This document shows positions 27,305-35,947 of a stretch of DNA of 59,954 nucleotides, piece after piece (the stretch's first letter is position 1; each line of letters starts with the position of its first letter). Location: assembly GCF_000336615.1 (NCBI RefSeq), contig NZ_AOLW01000019.1, positions 74,696 to 134,649 on the forward strand. Direction: 5' to 3'. The notes beneath the pieces are model-generated. The model did not search any database, had not been told where the DNA came from, and worked only from the letters and a program-made list of their open reading frames with translations. The position numbers and the translations under genes are program-made. Origin of the DNA: Haloarcula amylolytica JCM 13557 (GTDB lineage Archaea > Halobacteriota > Halobacteria > Halobacteriales > Haloarculaceae).

Positions 27305-28140
27305 ACTTCGAGCCCCCGTTCGAGCGCGACGAACAGCGCGCCCGCAACGAGATCAGCAGTCGTTCCGGGGTTGATATCCCGCTCGACGAACTCCTCGGCG
27401 AGGTCGGTCGCGGTTTCCGCACCGTCGAGAACGGCCTGTGCCCGTCGCTGGACCTCCTCAGCGGTTTCGCGGTCCTGCCGCGTGACGATAAAGGTGTCCG
27501 GTTCCGCCGCGAGCAGTTCGATGAACACGTCCGATGCGCGGTCAGCGACTGGGCCAGACCCGTCCAGTAGCCACTCGCTGGCCTCGAACACGCGCTCGAA
27601 ACCGGACACCCACTCAGCGGCCACGCCATCGACATCCGCGCTGGACGCCATCACGTCGAACAGCGTCATCTCTCGCGCGCGGAGTTCCGGAATCGCGTCG
27701 CGTCCACGGCGAACATCGAGCGGCTCCAGCCCGTCGGGCGGGTCGTCGACGGCCACGTCGACATGTTCGAAGGCGCGGTAGAACGCCGCCGCGTCGTCGA
27801 CAGTCGTCTCATGAACCACAGCATCGACATCGGATGGTGACAGTCGCCTGTCCGCGGCCGCGGCGGCAAGGGGCGTGAGCACCAGCAAGGCCCCGAACTG
27901 GGTGTTCCCGCCGGATTGGGCGGCCATCCCTTCGACGGCTGTCTCGAACGCGGGACCGATAGGGTCGGCGGCAGCCGCGCGGTCAAGCCCCGGCCGCGCC
28001 CCCACAGCCCCGGCCATGAAATGCTCGAACCGCAGGTCATCGTACTCCCGCTCGCGGTCGACGTTGCCGGGCTTCGGCGTCCCGGAGACCTCCAGCAGCA
28101 GTGCAAGCTGGGCGTTCTGTGCAACCGACCGTTCGCTCAC
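27301..28140 (-). CDS. CitG-like (triphosphoribosyl-dephospho-CoA synthase family) protein
   Basis: 279 aa from the GTG at 28140, which overlaps the preceding stop by 4 bp; a start at 28164 is less likely. QLALLLEVSGTPKPGNVDRERE and FEHFMAGAVG at the N-terminus, GGNTQFGALLVLTPLA in the middle and EEFVERDINPGTTADL near the end match the CitG/MdcB fold that transfers a phosphoribosyl group to a nucleotide cofactor. No citrate lyase genes are present, so the real substrate is probably another cofactor precursor, as in archaeal and methylotroph homologues of unknown role. Confidence 0.85.
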   Translation of the reverse strand: MSERSVAQNAQLALLLEVSGTPKPGNVDREREYDDLRFEHFMAGAVGARPGLDRAAAADPIGPAFETAVEGMAAQSGGNTQFGALLVLTPLAAAAADRRLSPSDVDAVVHETTVDDAAAFYRAFEHVDVAVDDPPDGLEPLDVRRGRDAIPELRAREMTLFDVMASSADVDGVAAEWVSGFERVFEASEWLLDGSGPVADRASDVFIELLAAEPDTFIVTRQDRETAEEVQRRAQAVLDGAETATDLAEEFVERDINPGTTADLVAGALFVALERGLEV

Positions 28141-28883
28141 GGTGACACCTCCGACCCGAACCACGCCGCTGTCGTTGCGCGGACTTCGTCGAGTACCGCC
28201 GGCTTGTCGCTCGCGCGACCGACGCTGACGGCGTCAGCACCGTACGAGAGGTACTCCTGTGCCGTCTCCCTCCCTCGAACGCCGTTGTTGGCGACGACGA
28301 ACAGGTCGGTGGCGTCGGCCACGTCAGCGATGACCGACTCCGAGTCCATCGCGTCGGCGTGGAACAGGTCTCCACCAGCGTCTTCGATGGCTTGAGCAAC
28401 GGCTGGGAGCGAGACGCCATCGAGTTCGGCGCGGCCCTTCACCGACACCGTCGCGCCCGTCGACGCCGCAGTTTCCACGAACTCGGCCAGGCGGTCCGGC
28501 TCCCGAAGCAGCGCCTCGCCGGCACCCATAGCGCACATCTCGTCCTGCCGACAGTGGGCGTTGATCTCGATGATGGCGTCGTGGCGCTGACAGACGGCGG
28601 CGACACGCTCGACGGGGCCAAGCGTCGCGCTCCGGACGTTGAACGCCGGGCGCAGTGGTGCGTCCGCAAGCGCGCCGAGCTGGTCGTCGACGAACGCGAC
28701 CGGGTCATCGGGCAGGAACTCGGAGCGGTCGCGGTCCGTCATCGCTCGGGCGGCCTCGCGCGTCCGGTCGTCGAGTGCGATACCGCCGAGGAACGCACAC
28801 CCGACGTGGGATTCGACCGCGCGGGCCCACGACGCGTCGGCCTCGCCGCTCAGACTCGCGAGGGCGACGCGCGGCTCGAACAT
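28137..28883 (-). CDS. Dus-like TIM-barrel flavoprotein (dihydrouridine synthase-related)
   Basis: 248 aa. IEINAHCRQDEMCAMGAGEALL aligns in style with the Dus segment that carries the catalytic cysteine, and VVANNGVRGRETAQEYLSYGADAVSVGR is the FMN phosphate-binding end of the barrel. It is shorter than true tRNA-dihydrouridine synthases, which carry a C-terminal helical tRNA-binding domain, so the substrate may not be tRNA. Its start shares a base with the cofD stop and its stop overlaps the CitG-like start. Confidence 0.82.
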   Translation of the reverse strand: MFEPRVALASLSGEADASWARAVESHVGCAFLGGIALDDRTREAARAMTDRDRSEFLPDDPVAFVDDQLGALADAPLRPAFNVRSATLGPVERVAAVCQRHDAIIEINAHCRQDEMCAMGAGEALLREPDRLAEFVETAASTGATVSVKGRAELDGVSLPAVAQAIEDAGGDLFHADAMDSESVIADVADATDLFVVANNGVRGRETAQEYLSYGADAVSVGRASDKPAVLDEVRATTAAWFGSEVSP

Positions 28884-29875
28884 CAGGCCACCTCCGAGAG
28901 GGCCGTTTCGACGGCACGGTTCACCCGCTCAGCGTCGGCCGCGTCGTCGAGGGTCGTGTCGGTTCGGACGACCGGCACGTCGAGCGGCGTGGAATCGTCG
29001 TCGTCCAGTACGAACGCGTCAGCGAAGGGGTACGCCCCGGCCACGCCGGCAGTGCTGGGCTCCAGCCCGACGCCGGCCATCAGGTCCGCCGCCGGCCCGG
29101 AAAACACCGTGTCCTCGATGAACGGCGAGACGGCGACGACTGGTGTCTCGTGTAGCGCCTGTTCGATGTCATTGATGGCGAGCATCGGTCCGAGCGAAGT
29201 CACGGGGTTCGACGGGCCGATGACAACCGTATCGTCGAGTGCGGTCAGGACGGCATCCGTCGTGCTGGCCGCCTCGGAGCCTCGGAACTCCACGTCCTCG
29301 ACCGACGGCTCCCCGTTGCGGCCGACCCACCACTCCTGGAAGTGCATCGGACCGCTCGGCGTGTGGATGATCGAAGCGACGGGGTCGTCGCTCATCGGTA
29401 ACAGCGTCCGGTCCAATCCGAACGCGTCGGCGAGCGTCCGAGTCACGGCTGTCAGTGATTGGCCCTCGTCAAGGAGCGAGGTGCGCGTGACGTGGACCGC
29501 GCGGTCCCGGTCGCCGATGTGCATGAACTCCGCAACGCCGGAGAAGCGTCGCCAGCGGGCGATATCTCGGCCCTCAGTCTGCGCGTCGTCGGGGAGGTAT
29601 CGTGGGCCGCCATCGAGCCCGGCGGCGTCGGCGAGCCGCGTCAGTTCACTGTGTGTCTCGGCGGTGTCGTCGGCGATACCCCACCAGGTCTCCCGGTCGA
29701 GGACCTCACCGTCGAGAAACAGGACGGTATCGAGGTCCGGGCACACGAGGTGGCCCCCCAGTTCGATATCGTCGCCCGTGTTAGCGACGACAGTCGTCGC
29801 CGCCGGCGAAAACACGTCGTCGGCACCGGCAAGGAGCTTCGGCGTTCCCGTCCCGCCGGCGAGAAACGTCACCAT
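28883..29875 (-). CDS. cofD: 2-phospho-L-lactate transferase (coenzyme F420 synthesis)
   Basis: 330 aa. CofD joins a lactyl (or enolpyruvyl) phosphate-guanosine donor to the deazaflavin Fo, giving F420-0. [16 protein letters not shown] at the N-terminus, [19 protein letters not shown] and [16 protein letters not shown] are hallmarks. It is the first gene of a four-gene set with 1-4 bp overlaps (cofD, Dus-like, CitG-like, DUF447), so these are almost certainly one transcript with coupled translation. Confidence 0.95.
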   Translation of the reverse strand: MVTFLAGGTGTPKLLAGADDVFSPAATTVVANTGDDIELGGHLVCPDLDTVLFLDGEVLDRETWWGIADDTAETHSELTRLADAAGLDGGPRYLPDDAQTEGRDIARWRRFSGVAEFMHIGDRDRAVHVTRTSLLDEGQSLTAVTRTLADAFGLDRTLLPMSDDPVASIIHTPSGPMHFQEWWVGRNGEPSVEDVEFRGSEAASTTDAVLTALDDTVVIGPSNPVTSLGPMLAINDIEQALHETPVVAVSPFIEDTVFSGPAADLMAGVGLEPSTAGVAGAYPFADAFVLDDDDSTPLDVPVVRTDTTLDDAADAERVNRAVETALSEVA

Positions 29876-30036
29876 GTCTCGACGTAGGGGGAACTGACAG
29901 TATAAACGTGGTCACTGAAGCTGGTCAGGGCTGGAAAGCGGTCTCGTGGAGACCACCTTCTATTCAGAGAATCACAGCTGAGAACTGGGTGGGTAGAATG
30001 AAGGGGGTCGGTGGGATAGGCAGGGTAACGGGTGCT

Positions 30037-30576
30037 ATGCCCATCGTGAATCCACACCGCTTCGCGCCTGCAGCCTCCAACGAAGAGTACGTCTACGGGT
30101 CCTGTGCGCCGGGCTGGCATTCGGCCGCCACGCATCAGGACGCTCTCGACGATTGGATCGCACATATGCAGGCACACGACATCGGGCGGGTCTGCTGTCT
30201 GCTTCCCGGACAGCAACTCGACGACGCTGGGGCCAACATCCAGCGCTATCGGGAGGCCTTCGGAGCGTCATCAGTCCGCCACGTACCGGTTCCCGATCAC
30301 CAACTCATCCCTCAAGACCGCCTCCACGACGATATTCTGCCGTTCCTGGTCGATGCCTGTGAGACAGGGGAGCGAGTCGTCGTTCATTGCTTGGCCGGCA
30401 TCGGCCGCACCGGGCAGGTACTCGCCGCATGGCTGGTGTATCATTACGACTACGGCCCCGACCGCGCCATCGAAACCGTCCAAGAGATGGGACGTGACCC
30501 CGAAGACGCTATCAAGTCGGGGAATGCGACTGAAGCGGAGCTGTCCAGTCTGCTGTCGTCGGTCGCACGCTTGTAA
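30037..30576 (+). CDS. Protein-tyrosine/dual-specificity phosphatase-like protein
   Basis: 179 aa from ATG 30037; an upstream in-frame start at 29908 adds sequence without family character. The P-loop VVHCLAGIGRTGQ has the catalytic Cys118 and Arg124 of the HCx5R family, and the general acid is probably Asp87 in VPVPDHQ. Such archaeal phosphatases act on phosphoproteins or small phosphates. It faces the ABC exporter genes convergently, with a 16-bp gap. Confidence 0.9.
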   Translation: MPIVNPHRFAPAASNEEYVYGSCAPGWHSAATHQDALDDWIAHMQAHDIGRVCCLLPGQQLDDAGANIQRYREAFGASSVRHVPVPDHQLIPQDRLHDDILPFLVDACETGERVVVHCLAGIGRTGQVLAAWLVYHYDYGPDRAIETVQEMGRDPEDAIKSGNATEAELSSLLSSVARL

Positions 30577-30592
30577 AAGGTCCCGTCGGTTC

Positions 30593-31333
30593 TCAGTCCG
30601 TCTGTGGGAGGAGCCGCGCACCGAGCACGAAGCCGACGACGGCACAGACTGTGAGAACAGCGAGCGGGCCGAGCGCATCCCCAGTTCCGGTCGTCGCCGC
30701 ACGGACGCCACGCGAAAAGTACGTCAGCGGCGAGAGCCACGTCGGCAGCCACGCGGGCAGCAGGCTCTGCGGGACGAACGTCTCCGAGAGAAAGAGCAGC
30801 GGGAGCGCGAGGCCGTTGCTCGCCGCGATGACGCCATCCTGCGAGTCCGCAAGGCTGCCCAGCATCGCACCGACTGCACAGAACAGCGCGACGCCGAGGC
30901 CGACAAAGGGGAGCAGGAGCCCCGACGGGCGGATGGTCGCGCCGGTCAGCCACACCATCATGCCGAGTATGATGAGGCCGGCGATGCCGATGATAACGAC
31001 GTTGACGAGTGTCTGTGCCAGCAGCCACTCGGTCCGGGTCAGTGGTGTCGTTGCCAGTTTCTCGAAGCGGTTGCCGTCCCGATGCCGCGCCACCTCACTA
31101 CCGACGCGGGAGAGTGGCGTAAACAGGACGACGACGGCCAGATACCCCGGCGCGTAGAAGCTCGGCGGCTCCGTGAACAGCCCGCCGCCACCCGGCTGGG
31201 TCTGGACCAGCACGCCGAAGATGACGACGATGATGACCGGGAAGAAGAACGTGAAGAAGACGGCCGTCCGCCGCCGGAGGAAAGCCAGTGACGCCGCGCG
31301 CGTCTCCGCTGTGAGTCGCCCCACTCGGCTCAT
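30593..31333 (-). CDS. ABC-2 type transporter permease
   Basis: 246 aa integral membrane protein with about six segments: FFTFFFPVIIVVIFGVL near the start, then VNVVIIGIAGLIILGMM, LLPFVGLGVALFCAVGAML, ASNGLALPLLFLSETFVP and the C-terminal AVLTVCAVVGFVLGARL. The LSETFVP...WLSPLTYF stretch is typical of ABC-2 exporters. Its start overlaps the ATPase stop by 4 bp. Cargo unknown; proximity to heme/cytochrome oxidase genes is suggestive only. Confidence 0.9.
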   Translation of the reverse strand: MSRVGRLTAETRAASLAFLRRRTAVFFTFFFPVIIVVIFGVLVQTQPGGGGLFTEPPSFYAPGYLAVVVLFTPLSRVGSEVARHRDGNRFEKLATTPLTRTEWLLAQTLVNVVIIGIAGLIILGMMVWLTGATIRPSGLLLPFVGLGVALFCAVGAMLGSLADSQDGVIAASNGLALPLLFLSETFVPQSLLPAWLPTWLSPLTYFSRGVRAATTGTGDALGPLAVLTVCAVVGFVLGARLLPQTD

Positions 31334-32271
31334 TGGACACCACCCGCGGCCGGCTCCGTCTGCTTTGGTTCACCGCGCTGGCCGACAGCCGTCCCGGTGA
31401 GTTCGAGGTACACGTCCTCCAGGTCCGGCTGTTTCCAGGTCAGGCTGTCGTACTCGATGCCCGCCTGTCCCAGTTGCTCAGTGATGTTGCCAATAGACTC
31501 CGGGCGAATGCCGTAGACGACCAGCCGGCCGTTCCGGAGCGCCGTCTCCGCCGGGTAGTCGATGACCGAGGCGGCGGCCTCGTCGAAGGTCCCGTCGACG
31601 ATGAGTTGGCTGTCGCCGCCGTGCTCCGCCACGAGCGCGTCCGGCGAGTCGAGTGCGATGAGTGTCCCGTCGGCAAGGAGGCCGACGCGGTCCGCGAGCC
31701 GCTGGGCTTCCTCCATGTAGTGTGTCGTGACGAGTATCGTCACACCGCGGTCGGCAAGCCCCTCCAGCAGTCGCCAGAGGTCACGCCGACCGGCTGGGTC
31801 GATGCCGGTGGTCGGCTCGTCCAGCACGAGGAGGTCAGGGTCGTTAATCAGCGCCGTCGCGACGCAGGTCCGTCGCTGCTGCCCGCCCGAGAGATTCTCG
31901 TATGTCGTGCTGGCAGTGTCGGCCAGACCGACGTCGTCAAGGACAGCCTCGACGTCGCGAGTGTCATCGTACAGGCCGGCGTAGTATTCCAGCAGCTCCC
32001 GCGCCGTCAGCCGCTCGTGGGGCGAAAACGACTGTGGCAGCAGACCGATTCGGTCGCGGGCGACCGTTCTGGGCGACTGGCCGAACAGCCGAACCTCGCC
32101 GGTCGCGTCTGTCGTTCCGGTCAACGCCCGTACCAGCGTTGTCTTGCCAGCCCCGTTGGGACCGACCAGCGCGAGCACCTCTCCGGTGGTCGCCGTCAAC
32201 GAAACGCCGTCGAGTGCAACCGTATCGCCGTAGCGCCGCCCGACATCCGACGCGACCAGTACCTCGTCCAT
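31330..32271 (-). CDS. ABC exporter ATP-binding protein
   Basis: 313 aa. Walker A VGPNGAGKTTLVRAL near residue 37, Q loop LLPQSFSPHERLT, signature LSGGQQRRTCV, Walker B LLVLDEPTTGIDP and switch His (VTTHY) are complete. A C-terminal domain of about 90 residues resembles that of DrrA-type drug/lipid exporters. Forms an exporter with the overlapping permease gene downstream. Confidence 0.94.
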   Translation of the reverse strand: MDEVLVASDVGRRYGDTVALDGVSLTATTGEVLALVGPNGAGKTTLVRALTGTTDATGEVRLFGQSPRTVARDRIGLLPQSFSPHERLTARELLEYYAGLYDDTRDVEAVLDDVGLADTASTTYENLSGGQQRRTCVATALINDPDLLVLDEPTTGIDPAGRRDLWRLLEGLADRGVTILVTTHYMEEAQRLADRVGLLADGTLIALDSPDALVAEHGGDSQLIVDGTFDEAAASVIDYPAETALRNGRLVVYGIRPESIGNITEQLGQAGIEYDSLTWKQPDLEDVYLELTGTAVGQRGEPKQTEPAAGGVQ

Positions 32272-32326
32272 GCGCCCTCGTCCGGTCGGGTGGCCGAAAG
32301 CAGTTCCGTTCTCGCGCGGCTATCGG

Positions 32327-32434
32327 CTACACGTTACGGCCACATCTCAGACAGACGGCCGGAAGCCACGGCTTGTCCGTGACGACTGGTTGAGTGTCTT
32401 CGCAGTGGTCACAGAACTCGGTTTTCGTCGCCAT
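32327..32434 (-). CDS. 35-residue zinc-ribbon microprotein
   Basis: 35 aa starting MATKTEFCDHCEDTQPV and ending VCLRCGRNV. Two CxxC knuckles (C8-x2-C11 and C28-x2-C31) make a plausible single zinc site, as in haloarchaeal zinc-finger microproteins. It is too short for usual gene callers. Support comes from the TATA box at 32458-32467, centred 28 bases upstream of the ATG, exactly as expected for a leaderless haloarchaeal mRNA. Function unknown; regulator or adaptor is possible. Confidence 0.7.
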   Translation of the reverse strand: MATKTEFCDHCEDTQPVVTDKPWLPAVCLRCGRNV

Positions 32435-32457
32435 TTGCCGAAGATGTCACAGCAGAA

Positions 32458-32467
32458 CAATAAATAG
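32458..32467 (-). promoter_or_regulatory. TATA box of the zinc microprotein gene
   Basis: Reads CTATTTATTG on the minus strand, centred 28 bases upstream of the ATG at 32434, predicting transcription start at or next to the start codon. Confidence 0.6.
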
Positions 32468-32540
32468 TTTGTTGTACGGTAGACCGTCTCAAACCGATGG
32501 CAGCTCCGGTACGGGATTCCACTGACATCACGATACCCTG

Positions 32541-32780
32541 TTACATGACGTGCGACCGGACCTCGCGTACGATAGCGTCTACGTCGAACTCCTCACTGGC
32601 CTCGGCTTTGTCGTAGACGGTCTCGTCGTCAACACTGATTCTGAACACGCCGTGGTCGCCCATGACCAGCCGGACGCTGTCGAGTTCCCGCTCCAGTCCG
32701 GATAAAACCGCCTGCTGAACATCTACTGCTCGCTCGCGGAACCCACACGGGACGCAGTATTCGATTTCGACAGAGCTCAT
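32541..32780 (-). CDS. SelW/Rdx-family thioredoxin-like protein
   Basis: 79 aa from ATG 32780; a Met four codons earlier is less typical. EIEYCVPCGFRERAVDVQQA carries the CxxC redox pair right after the first beta strand, and GVFRISVDDETVYDKAE follows, the standard Rdx (SelW/SelT/SelH) pattern with Cys in place of selenocysteine. Probably a small cytoplasmic thiol redox protein. Confidence 0.88.
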   Translation of the reverse strand: MSSVEIEYCVPCGFRERAVDVQQAVLSGLERELDSVRLVMGDHGVFRISVDDETVYDKAEASEEFDVDAIVREVRSHVM

Positions 32781-32811
32781 ACCGGCTTTCACGGCTGTCT
32801 GCGTGAAAGCT

Positions 32812-33513
32812 CTATGGTCGGTCGACCAGCGTTCGGAGCCGACCGACGAGCGTCACGTCAAAGCGGTGGACGCCGTACAGCAGTCCGACCGAGGTGACGA
32901 ACACCACCGTCGAGAGGCCGTACGACTGGGACAGTGCCGCCTGTGACAGCGTCGCCCCGATGCCGACGAACCCGCCCAGTATCGACGCGATAATCGGGAG
33001 GACACAGGAGACACACGAAAAGAGGCCAACGACCCCGCCGACCGCGCCGCCGCTCGCGTCGACGGCAGTCACGAACACCAGATACGAGAGCGCCAGGTAG
33101 CCGGCGACTTTCCACGGGATGAGCACCACGCTGAGAGTCGCGCCGCTGAACACGACCGTCGGCGAGAACCCGGGCGGGGCCTGCATGACTAGCCGGAACC
33201 CCGTCCCCTGGCCGCCTGTCCCGTACACGCCGCCGACGTACCCCAGCACGAGCAGGTAGCCCAGGGCGACGACCGCACTGCCGAGCGTTCGCCGGCGACT
33301 TGTCAGTTCCGGGCGCACCCGCAGGACAACGAGGCCGGCGATGTTGAGCCAGATGAACGGGAACAGCAACAAGAAGGGGTCCGTCGCGGGTTGGGCCGTG
33401 TTGAGGACGTAGCCCAGAACGAGGATGGCCTCCGCGTTCAACACGGCTGCCCAGGTCACCAGCGAGCGTGTGTCCGGGATTGCATCTCTGAAGGTTGCTG
33501 TCGTGGTACTCAT
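32812..33513 (-). CDS. Polytopic membrane protein linked to heme synthesis
   Basis: 233 aa with about six to seven hydrophobic segments. A SCVSCVLP motif sits in one predicted helix (residues about 167-174) and could bind metal or heme or form a disulfide. Its start overlaps the CtaA-CtaB gene stop by 4 bp, so the two are coupled; a role in oxidase assembly is inferred from this only. I recognise the haloarchaeal arrangement but not a named family. Confidence 0.8.
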   Translation of the reverse strand: MSTTTATFRDAIPDTRSLVTWAAVLNAEAILVLGYVLNTAQPATDPFLLLFPFIWLNIAGLVVLRVRPELTSRRRTLGSAVVALGYLLVLGYVGGVYGTGGQGTGFRLVMQAPPGFSPTVVFSGATLSVVLIPWKVAGYLALSYLVFVTAVDASGGAVGGVVGLFSCVSCVLPIIASILGGFVGIGATLSQAALSQSYGLSTVVFVTSVGLLYGVHRFDVTLVGRLRTLVDRP

Positions 33514-34898
33514 AGTGCGAGTGCATCAACGACGATGGCGATCAGGACCGCCCCGAGGTAGGCGTTCGACGCGTGGAACGCCCGGAACGCCGCCGCTTCG
33601 GTCTGCTCACGGTGGAGCAGGATGACGGCCCAGAGGAACACTGCACCCAGCAACACCGACGTGACGGCGTACAGCCAGCTGAGTGACGTGAGCACGCCCA
33701 GAACGCCCGAGGCGATGAGCGTCGCCCCGAGATAGTAGACGATGTGTTTGCGCGTCTCGGTCTCGCCGCGGACGACCGGCATCATCGGGAAGCCGCCCGC
33801 CTCGTAGTCGTCCTTGTACGCGAGCGCGAGATTGTAGAAGTGTGCTGGCGTCCAGAGAAAGATGACGATAGCGAGGACGACGCCCGGGAGGCCGATCGAC
33901 CCGTCAGCGGCGACCCAGCCGATGAGCGCCGGCAGCGCGCCGGCGGCCCCGCCGATGACGGTGTTCTGGACGGTGTTGGGCTTCAGTACGAGCGTGTAGA
34001 TGACGCTGTAGAACAGGATCGCGGTCAGTCCGAGCAGCGCCACGAGCGCGTTCACTTGCCAGAACAGCCCCAGCGACGCAAGCGACAGGAGCAGTCCGAA
34101 GGCCAGTGCGTGCCGGACCGGAATCTGGTGGGTCGCGATGGGACGGTCCGAGGTCCGGTCCATCCGCTTGTCGATATCCCGTTCGAGGACGTGGTTGAAC
34201 GTCCCCGACGCGCCGATAGAGAGGACGCCACCCCCGAGCGTGAGCAGCACCGTCCGAACGGTGAGCGTCTGCCCGGCGGCGAGTGCCATCCCGGCCGCGG
34301 CGACCAGACACAGGAGCCACATCAGCCGGGGCTTCATCAGGCGGAAGTACGCCGATGCGGTCTCGACGATGCGCTCGCGGGTGGAGAGCGTCGGCGACCG
34401 TGCCGGACCGTCGTCGGCTGGCTCCGGCGCGAGTGTCGGGTTCTTCACGGGGGTCTCGTCATCACTGCCCGTCTCAGCTTCGAGGTGCCACGCCAGGGCC
34501 AGCACGAACGAGCCGAAGATGCCCATCCCCAGAGCGAGGTGGGCACCGGGGAGCGCCGTCTCGGTGCTCGTCGCGACGACGGCACCGAGCGCTATCTGGA
34601 CCGGGTACAGCGCGGTGCCGAGGAGGATAGCTGCCTTGACGCGGCCGCGACAGCTGGATCGGAGCCCGATAACGGCCACAGCCACCACGAGGAGTCCGAC
34701 GGCGGCTGCGACGAGTCGGTGTCCCCAGGCGACCAGCAGGGCCGTGTTCGTCACGTCGACCGGTCCGTCACACAGCGGCCATGTAGTACAGGCTGCTGCC
34801 GCATCGGTGAGCGTTGTCGTCGCGCCGGCGAGAACTAGCAAGTACACGCCGACGGCGGTCGCGGCGAGCAGCCCGGTGAAGGTCCGGCTCTCTGCCAT
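33510..34898 (-). CDS. ctaB: Heme A synthase-like/heme O synthase fusion (CtaA-CtaB)
   Basis: 462 aa. The first 145 residues are a four-helix CtaA/Cox15-like half with LVLAGATTTLTDAAAACTTWPLC and conserved His (WGHRLVAA, PGAHLALG). After a polar linker, residues about 185-460 are a complete protoheme IX farnesyltransferase with NHVLERDIDKRMDRTSDRP (NxxxDxxxD) and YKDDYEAGGFPMMP. It converts heme B to heme O and possibly on to heme A for terminal oxidases. It faces divergently away from coxB across a 142-bp spacer. Confidence 0.93.
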   Translation of the reverse strand: MAESRTFTGLLAATAVGVYLLVLAGATTTLTDAAAACTTWPLCDGPVDVTNTALLVAWGHRLVAAAVGLLVVAVAVIGLRSSCRGRVKAAILLGTALYPVQIALGAVVATSTETALPGAHLALGMGIFGSFVLALAWHLEAETGSDDETPVKNPTLAPEPADDGPARSPTLSTRERIVETASAYFRLMKPRLMWLLCLVAAAGMALAAGQTLTVRTVLLTLGGGVLSIGASGTFNHVLERDIDKRMDRTSDRPIATHQIPVRHALAFGLLLSLASLGLFWQVNALVALLGLTAILFYSVIYTLVLKPNTVQNTVIGGAAGALPALIGWVAADGSIGLPGVVLAIVIFLWTPAHFYNLALAYKDDYEAGGFPMMPVVRGETETRKHIVYYLGATLIASGVLGVLTSLSWLYAVTSVLLGAVFLWAVILLHREQTEAAAFRAFHASNAYLGAVLIAIVVDALAL

Positions 34899-35009
34899 TA
34901 TTGTATCCTTCGATGCTGGCCACTTAGACCTCGCGATTCCGCTGTCTCCGTCCGGAGCCGTTCCGCTGCCCTATCGCTGCAAATCGGGAGCCTGCGGCGA
35001 AGACAGCAG

Positions 35010-35017
35010 TTATTTAT
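35010..35017 (+). promoter_or_regulatory. TATA box of coxB
   Basis: TTATTTAT centred 27 bases before the coxB ATG, implying a leaderless transcript. Confidence 0.6.
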
Positions 35018-35040
35018 CCCCGAAATCCTAAGCCGCATCC

Positions 35041-35805
35041 ATGACCCGGAAACGCGCCGGTCTGGTCGCTCTGTTCGGTGCTGCGTTGCTCGCGCTCGCC
35101 GCCGAGCCGGCCGCCGCCGCACAGATTCAGGACTCGACGACGGATAGCCTCATCTGGGGGCTGAACATGAACCTCCTGTACGTCGCCCTCCCGATTACGG
35201 TCCTCGTCGAAGGGATTCTGATCTACACCGTCTGGCGGTTCCGTAATCAGGAAGAGGCGCTTCCCACGCAGGAGAACCGCCGACTCGAAGTCACCTGGAC
35301 CATCGCGACGGCGATCATTCTCCTGTTCGTCGGGGTCGCCTCCTACCAGGTGATGGCGAGCCCGTACGTCACCGCTGAGGCCGGTGACCAAGCCGAGCTG
35401 CAGGAGCAGGACACTGAACTCATTACCGTCGAAGCCCAGCGGTACGGCTGGACGTTCTACTACAACGAATCGAGCTGGGACGGCGAGGCGGAGGTGTCCA
35501 CCACGACGAACATGAAGATACCGGCCAATCAGGACGTGTCCTTGCGGGTCACGTCGACCGACTGGCTACACGCGTTCCACGTTCCCGGACTTGGACTGAA
35601 ATCCGACGCGTTCCCCGGCCAGTACAACCGTCTCCGAACCAACGCGGGTAACACCGGCACGTACCAGCTCTACTGTGCCGAGTACTGTGGCTCTGGTCAC
35701 TCACAGATGCTCGGGACCGTAGAGGTCGTCCCGCAGGACGAGTACGAGGACTGGCTGGCAGAGCAAAAGAGCGGCGGCGACGACTCCGAAGGCAGCGACG
35801 AGTAG
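35041..35805 (+). CDS. coxB: Cytochrome c oxidase subunit II
   Basis: 254 aa. An N-terminal signal (LVALFGAALLALAAEPAAAA) is followed by two transmembrane helices (about 40-62 and 83-103) and an extracellular cupredoxin domain. The CuA ligands are present: the His in WLHAFHVPGLGLKSDAFPG and CAEYCGSGHSQM supplying two Cys, the carbonyl Glu, His and Met. It accepts electrons from a small carrier and passes them to subunit I. Subunits I and III are not in the window beside it. Confidence 0.95.
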   Translation: MTRKRAGLVALFGAALLALAAEPAAAAQIQDSTTDSLIWGLNMNLLYVALPITVLVEGILIYTVWRFRNQEEALPTQENRRLEVTWTIATAIILLFVGVASYQVMASPYVTAEAGDQAELQEQDTELITVEAQRYGWTFYYNESSWDGEAEVSTTTNMKIPANQDVSLRVTSTDWLHAFHVPGLGLKSDAFPGQYNRLRTNAGNTGTYQLYCAEYCGSGHSQMLGTVEVVPQDEYEDWLAEQKSGGDDSEGSDE

Positions 35806-35947
35806 CGCGGTAGCTGGGCGTCTTTTCGCTTCGAGAACTGCCGAGTTACGGAAGATTATTCTCAGCCAGCAGATCGCGAATTTCCGGCAGGGTGAATGGG
35901 AGTCACGATCAGATGGAAGTACTACGCCGAAGCGGCCTGTCAGTCCG

